NCBI GenBank assembly: GCA_009103225.1
Contig: RHPI01002368.1
Coordinates: forward strand, 77,150-138,840
DNA from: Chlorokybus atmophyticus
Lineage: Eukaryota > Streptophyta > Chlorokybophyceae > Chlorokybales > Chlorokybaceae
Reading direction: 5' to 3'
DNA: 61,691 nucleotides
Shown: positions 56,379 to 61,691 of the stretch, one piece after another
Numbering within the stretch: the first letter of the stretch is position 1
How the letters are laid out: the number at the start of each line of letters is the position of its first letter
Notes under the pieces: generated by a model
The model's input: the letters and a program-made list of their open reading frames with translations, nothing else
Databases searched by the model: none
Told to the model about the DNA's origin: nothing
Translations under genes and position numbers: made by a program

Positions 56379-58950
56379 CTATGGAGGAGACGCCGGAGCT
56401 TGCTCTTCCTCCTCAAACGGTTGTGCCAGCCAATCAAATGCCGCTTCGACCTCAGCGAGCGGGTCACGAGCTGCTGTCTCTTGCGGCCGGCGCCGATTGG
56501 GATCTTTCAGGTATTTGACACAAGATGCAGTGCGGCGTTTCACAAGGGTGAATGGCTGGAGGGCTGCGTACCGTTGCCTCATCTCCCGTTTCATTGATAT
56601 GATCATGGTGTTGATTTCGCTGAGGTACTCTTCATGTGTGTCTATGCTGGCAGCTAGGAGAAGGTCTCCATCCCTGCCCTTTAGGATGCGCTCCACCTGC
56701 GTAGTTTACATGCATGTCTTAGTGGCATCGAAAGCCACCATTCACTGCAACGCGTCTGCAAGCCTGTAGTTTGGGGCTACAGCATTCCTGAATTGCTAAT
56801 GATAGAGTTCAGAGTGCTTACCGTAAGCAACAGGTATGCGAGGTGGTCGACTGTCAGCTGCCGGCAACCAGGTGTAGTGTCGGCGTAAGACCAGCAATGC
56901 ACGATCATTTGCAAGATTATGGGATTGCCCCATTCATAAATGTATCTCCTCCGCTCCGGGTCTGCAGTGTCGGTCACCTCAGATTTCCGCCATGACTTGT
57001 CTGCGACAGTCATACCAACAAGGCATTAGTCACGATATAGATAGTTCAAGTTGAGCCTGCACCAGGCTAGAATAGTGCCATTGACTTACTGTGGAGCGCG
57101 TTGCGCATCTGGGCTTTTTGGGTCTCGAGTTCCATTAGGGCGTCAATGTGCCTGATTGAATCGGTTACAATAGGCGAGATGAGTACGTGTGTATGGAGGC
57201 TGCGTAAGAAGGCAATGTTGCATAGCAGACATGGTGGTGAGGGACCCAACTCACTTGCGCTTGTTGCTGTTAAACAGTGTCCATGTGTACTCCTTCTCAA
57301 GGACATGCTTGATCTTGATGACGTTCTCAGACCGGACCTGCGTAGCTTTCTTCAAGGCGACACTCCAGTGGAAGGGGCACTCCTTGGGAGTCCGGTACAC
57401 CTCATAGAACTTGGCCGCATCGGCCTCGTCGTCATGGTCGAAGCCAACTACTTGTCACGGGCAGGTTGGTCAGTGTCACGGTGCAGTGCGGTCATGAAGC
57501 ATTCACAGCACCTGACACATGACGTTACGAATAGTGTCCTCCTTGGGATAAACGTGGCTCTCTACCCAGTGGCCATTTATGATTTCAACGACGGCATCTT
57601 GCAAATGCTTTCTACAAAAGAACAATCTGTTACACACATACACACAGTGTCACAGTGTCACACAGTGCTTACCTTGTTGCCAATCTTCCACGTGCTTGGG
57701 GAAGGGTTGCTGACGGCCGAGGTTGCCACGTCACGGCTAAATGCGTTTGGGTTGGGGGTTCCAATCGACCCTCTGCAAGCACAACCACATGAGCCATGCT
57801 GCCAGCCATTAAAGATGCAACCCTCACAATTGCGAAAGAAGAACGTGCACAGTGTATGCAGAACGCATGCAGTGAGTCACTGTGCTAGTCATGAAAGAAG
57901 CAAGCATCCAAGTTAGAAGTTGAGCAAGAAGCAACGTGCACAGTGCATCAAGAACGCATGCAGTCTAGCTTGCCCTTGCGACTGCGGCGTCAGGTGGAGT
58001 TGTTGTGATGTGCTGGGCGTTAGCGCGGGGTCTTGCTGCGATTGGTTGGCGACGGTTGCCTGGTTGAACACTGGGGGCAATGTGGACAACAAGCGCCGAC
58101 CTCCACGACGAGGTGCACCTACGGATGGACCACAAGGCATCTCTCCAATTGATAGTCGAGTGCCGCCTATTTAGCTGATAGTGGCGCTGCCGCCTCTAAC
58201 GCTGCCGCCGCCGGTTGGCCCGCCCGAATGTACGAGGCGCGAGAACGAAAATGAATCGGTTTTGAACGTCTAGTGTCCCGCACTAGAGTCGCACTTGTAG
58301 TGCGTCCTTGCTCCTATGGTTGATGGTACGACGTATGCATTCGTGCCATCCATGCTTCGTACAACCATTGGTAACAATGGTTGTGTCGTAACATTTATGG
58401 TACGACAGAGGCATCTCTCGTCCAACCCCAGCCATTGCCGTACAATGGCTCTGTCGTACCATCCATGGTACGACAGAGGCATTGCTCGATCAGCCCATAT
58501 GGGAGGTAGCGTGCACTCACCTAAACACGCTTCATTGATGGCCGGATGATGGCACGCAGGGGCATCAGGTCGATGACGGGTCGAGTGTCAGGCATAGTGG
58601 GCCTGGGTTCGACTAGGAGGCGAAGGACCAGGAGTCGGAGGCGGCGGCGGCGGCGGCGGCGTGGCACATCTTGCGAGAAGTTGTGGTCATAAGAGTTCAA
58701 GCAGCGAAGCCAGCTACTACCGGGCGCCACGTTATGGATCATGTCAGACGTCAGCAATGGGGCTGTCCAACATGCATCACCAACATTGGACAAACCAGCA
58801 GGCAAGCCATTAAAGACCATCTGCACACAAAGAGCTGCTTGGTGGCGCGCTTTCTGCAACAAAGAGTGGATCATGAGCTGCAGTCCTTGGAGCCCCTTGT
58901 CAGAACCATGCGGGACCAATTGCGGCTGTGAGAACAAGCACAAAGGAATG
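56379..58950 (-). CDS. Multi-exon gene of unknown function
   Basis: Six consecutive minus-strand exons with good splice edges: 57,772-57,673 (GTPNPNAFSRDVATSAVSNP), 57,611-57,512 (DAVVEIINGHWVESHVYPKE), about 57,449-57,255 (FYEVYRTPKECPFHWSVAL ... EKEYTWTLFNSNKRK), 57,151-57,090 (IDALMELETQKAQMRNALH), 57,000-56,822 (SWRKSEVTDTADPERRRYIY, WGNPIILQMIVHCW) and 56,696-56,379 (ILKGRDGDLLLAASIDTHEE ... acidic, Pro-rich end, TAG). Likely 5' exons lie at about 58,147-57,970 (Arg-Gly and Gln/Ser-rich) and about 58,930-58,518. The protein looks soluble, charged and partly coiled coil. I recognise no family. It might belong to another transposon, since Gly/Arg-rich and coiled-coil exons also occur in the TnpA-like genes here, but no termini were found. 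Confidence 0.5.
58310..58490. repeat. Cluster of short palindromes (GGTACGAC family)
   Basis: Repeated ATGGTACGAC[A/G] and CGTACCAT motifs. 58,449-58,478 is a perfect 14-bp hairpin with a 2-nt loop (CTCTGTCGTACCAT arm). ACCATTGGTAACAATGGT lies nearby. Confidence 0.9.
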
Positions 58951-59593
58951 CAGAGGTACGCTCAACACTCACATTGCATTTCCTTGCAAGAGCAATTTGC
59001 TTCTTAGCGCACTCCATGTGATATATGTAGCGTGGCTGCAGGCCTCCACTATTCACCCATACCCACCCTACAGTCAAGCCGACATTGCGGAAGCCAGAGC
59101 ACATAGACAGAGCTGGGCAGCGGTATGTTGTTGCCAATCTCGCTGCATGTTGACTGCATGCACCTCCTATGCATGCCTACCTTTACATGCTAGGATGTGC
59201 GTGAGCGTGCGAAGTCGCGCGCGCGTGCCGAACGAAGTAGGTTGGGTTTTAGCACACGAGCGCGTGGCCATTTCTCCGGCATTCAACAAAAAGCGCGTCA
59301 ACCAGCAATGACGCGGTCCATGCAATCATTCGTGCTTCCACCAGCAATGCCGCAGGTGACTGCTCGAAGCAACCAACTAATGACGGTGTGACGCAGTTGA
59401 CTATTGCAATTGCAGTGTCGCAAGCATGCAGCTAACCCACATGTGATTGGTTGACAGCACCACAGTGCACTAGGTCCTGTTGGAGCTCCTATGCAAGCCT
59501 GGATTCAATCCCATCAACTGGTCCTTCAATCCCACTTGCTGATGGGCGCGGCGGCAATGCGGCATTAGTTTAACATGCATGTTGGCCTGTTGA

Positions 59594-60540
59594 ATCCCGA
59601 CATGTCCATTGGGGCAGTGGCGCATAATGTGCCCATGGCTCACGAGCTCCGTAACGAGTCTGCGATCGAGGGTGGCGGGGAGAGTGCACCCAATACCACC
59701 TTGTCAGCCCCCATGGCTTCCCCTGCTCCATGCAGCCCATTGAGGTAAGTCGCTGTCTTTTATGCTCGTGCCTTGGTAGCAATGCGTCAGGCACTGCATA
59801 AGCTTATATTCGTCCTTTGCAACATTGTGAGCCATCTTATCCTGGGTCCTGTATACAGCCCCCCTTGCTGCATGCACAAGTGGTCTCACCTGCCGCTCCT
59901 GCTCCCCTCGCAGCCAGAGCGCAACCACCTTCCGCGGCACCAGTCCTTCATGCACTGCCATCTCCTCCAGGAGCAGCACCGGTGATTGGGGGGCAACAAT
60001 CCTTCTTGCCGCCACCGGCGAGACCACAGCACAATGCAACAACCGATGTGGCTTCTGCACCTACCTTACCCCACCCGCTGCAAGTTGAAGCCGGCAGTCT
60101 GCCCCATACTCAGGTACTTTATGAGTCACTGTGACTCTTGCCGTCCACAGTTAAACACACCATTTCACATGGCTTTTTACGCGCGGACCAGTCGTACGCG
60201 GCGCGCAGACCATGTCTGGTACGTCGTTGCGTTGCAGTGCCGCAACTGGTCCAGCGTAATCAAACCACCGGTGGTCCGGCCCCTGAGCCCGCCGGCATGG
60301 TCCGATTAACCGGACCAGGGCTGATCGCTCGCCTCTCGGTCTGCAAACCAGTGAACCACTGGTGCAGCCGGAGTCCGTACGGCAGGACCAGGGCTGGTCG
60401 CGGCCCCCGCGGCTTGCGAATCAGAGCAGCACCGGTCCGGTACCATGGCGGTCGCTAGCGCATCAGGTATGGTACGTTGACCGGGCATTGCAATCTGCAA
60501 CTCACTACAAACTGCACCGCTGACTCAGATTGGATTGAGC
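59594..60540 (+). CDS. Possible Pro/Ala-rich gene, unknown, partial
   Basis: Exon-like stretches: about 59,594-59,742 (MSIGAVAHNVPMAHELRNES, donor gtaagtc), about 59,862-60,113 (VVSPAAPAPLAARAQPPSAA ... LQVEAGSLPHTQ, donor gtactt) and about 60,150-60,467 (VPQLVQRNQTTGGPAPEPAG, Arg/Gly-rich, donor gtatgg). The composition is Pro, Ala and Gln-rich and no domain is recognised. The 5' and 3' ends are not determined. It could be a disordered nuclear or wall protein or a transposon gene. Confidence 0.3.
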
Positions 60541-61691
60541 GTACGTCAGCAAAATGCGCAAGCAGCTTGCGCACTCTGCTAGCATTGTAGTTATCCGCGC
60601 TTGCGGACATACCATTGGATTTTGATGAGCTGTCGTTGTTGGTGCTGCGGTCCAGCTAGGGGCGGCGGCGGCGGCGGCGGCGGTGGTGCGGGCGAGAGCG
60701 GTGGGTTGTTTGTTGAGGCTTGATGCGCTGCTTCTAGCAGCCAAAGCGATTATAAAACGTAGCATTGCTGCTGTAGTCTTTCTGCAAGCATGCGCAATGT
60801 TGCAGCGGCCGCTGCTACTGCTGGCTCTGTTGTTGATGTTGCGGCTGTTTTGGCTTGCTAACAATGAGGTTGAAATGGGTGAAGCTCTTGTTTGACATCT
60901 CTTGTGTGACCGTCAGCAATTGTTCTTGCTGTTGTAAGTGCTGCTTCTTCAAATGTCCCGTGCATGAGGTGTTGCTTTGGCATGCGTTTGCTTTGGCATG
61001 CGTTTGCTTTGTGAATAATTGATGAATTTGCTGGTGCACTACTATGGTTGTGGTTGTGAAGCATACATGTCTTTCAGCTTGTACAGCTAGACCAAGTCAG
61101 TAGCTAGTCGCTGCTAGTTTGGTCACGAGTTCTTAGTTAGTGCAACCGCGCATGCATGTTAATTTACAAGCAGAAGCTGCGTGCCTTGTGCTCGCAGCTG
61201 TGCATTGCCCAAATCAACTGGTCCTTGCCGCAATTTTGAAGGCTTGCATGATCGCTACAGTGCAAGCTGATATGCGAATTCATGCAAGTGGTTGCTCAAG
61301 TGAAGTGCTGCCAACCAGAAGCTGCTTGGTGGAGAAGGCATGGATGGTGCCTTCACCGAGCAGCTGGCATGCAACGCCTGCTTGAAGGTGCCGTGAGAGT
61401 AAACATGTGTGCTTGAAATACACCCACACAAAGCTTGCTGGCGTGCATGTGTGTGCGCATGGTTATACGTGTGTATGCATGTATGCTTGGTTCGTTCATG
61501 TGTGTGCATGCGCGTGCCTATGCGTGTGTACACATGACTGTTTGAGCACGTACACACACATGTGGTTAAGACAGTCACAGGTGATCCGGGGCGTTACTGT
61601 TGGCGGGTGGAGCCCAATGCTGCTCTGCTCAGGGCGCGGGACTGGGGGCGCTGCAAGTAGGTGCACCTGCTGGACCTAAGGTGAGCGGAGG
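60541..61691. other. Right edge of window, no supported gene
   Basis: Includes a GGC triplet run (60,660-60,685) and GTGCATGCG simple sequence near 61,440-61,560. Open frames are short and low-complexity. Confidence 0.4.

Overview
The window is nuclear DNA from a eukaryote with many short exons bounded by GT-AG introns, abundant microsatellites and a large transposon load. Proline-rich (SPPPP) extracellular proteins, a papain-like protease with a proline-rich tail, malectin, LRR, PAN-like and chitin-binding modules, and roughly balanced base composition suggest a green alga (Chlorophyta, perhaps chlamydomonadalean). That placement is inference; no rRNA or organelle marker is present. The sequence looks like a draft assembly: a 406-base N run at 47,970-48,375, single Ns at repeat junctions, and several one-base frame breaks that could be decay or sequencing error.

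Layout. 0.3-3.9 kb: a small secreted CBM14-like gene and a broken malectin-domain gene, then microsatellites. 6.4-28.8 kb: one very large CACTA (EnSpm) DNA transposon, 22,398 bp, bounded by 59-bp imperfect terminal inverted repeats and a TAA target duplication, with repeat-rich subterminal zones. It is inserted in one copy of a roughly 760-bp repeat whose uninterrupted second copy lies at 29.5-30.2 kb. The element carries (1) a minus-strand DUF8039/TnpA-like gene, (2) an OTU-protease plus Gag-like gene, (3) a minus-strand zinc-finger, Tudor-like and C5-cytosine DNA methyltransferase gene, and (4) a 24-exon Tnp2 transposase with DUF4218, DUF4216, PHD finger, a SUMO-interacting-like motif and a C-terminal Ulp1 (C48) protease. 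Three minisatellite arrays inside the element share one core motif in both orientations.

31-40 kb: a papain-like gene with at least six in-frame TAA/TAG codons (minus strand), then degraded Ty1/copia pieces in opposing orientations. 40.6-53.7 kb: two convergent paralogous genes (signal peptide, LRR N-cap, 24-codon LRR exons, proline-rich linker, PAN-like Cys module). The plus-strand copy is split by a second, 5,255-bp CACTA element (41,718-46,972) with CACTACAAAA termini and a TGA target duplication; the insertion lies inside one LRR exon, and the two halves add up to exactly 72 nt. This element keeps its own DUF8039-like gene and only the C-terminal end of a transposase. 54-61.7 kb: AT-rich spacer, a 53-bp minisatellite, a minus-strand multi-exon gene of unknown function, palindromic repeats and a plus-strand Pro/Ala-rich unknown gene.

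How the parts work together. In the large element, Tnp2 would cut the termini and the DUF8039/TnpA-like protein is a candidate binder of the subterminal repeats. The captured methyltransferase, SUMO protease and deubiquitinase-like OTU suggest a transposon that modifies its chromatin or host protein tags. Several of these genes carry a single in-frame TGA or a frameshift, and the usual Asp of the transposase DxMH motif reads Gly, so this copy may be recently dead.
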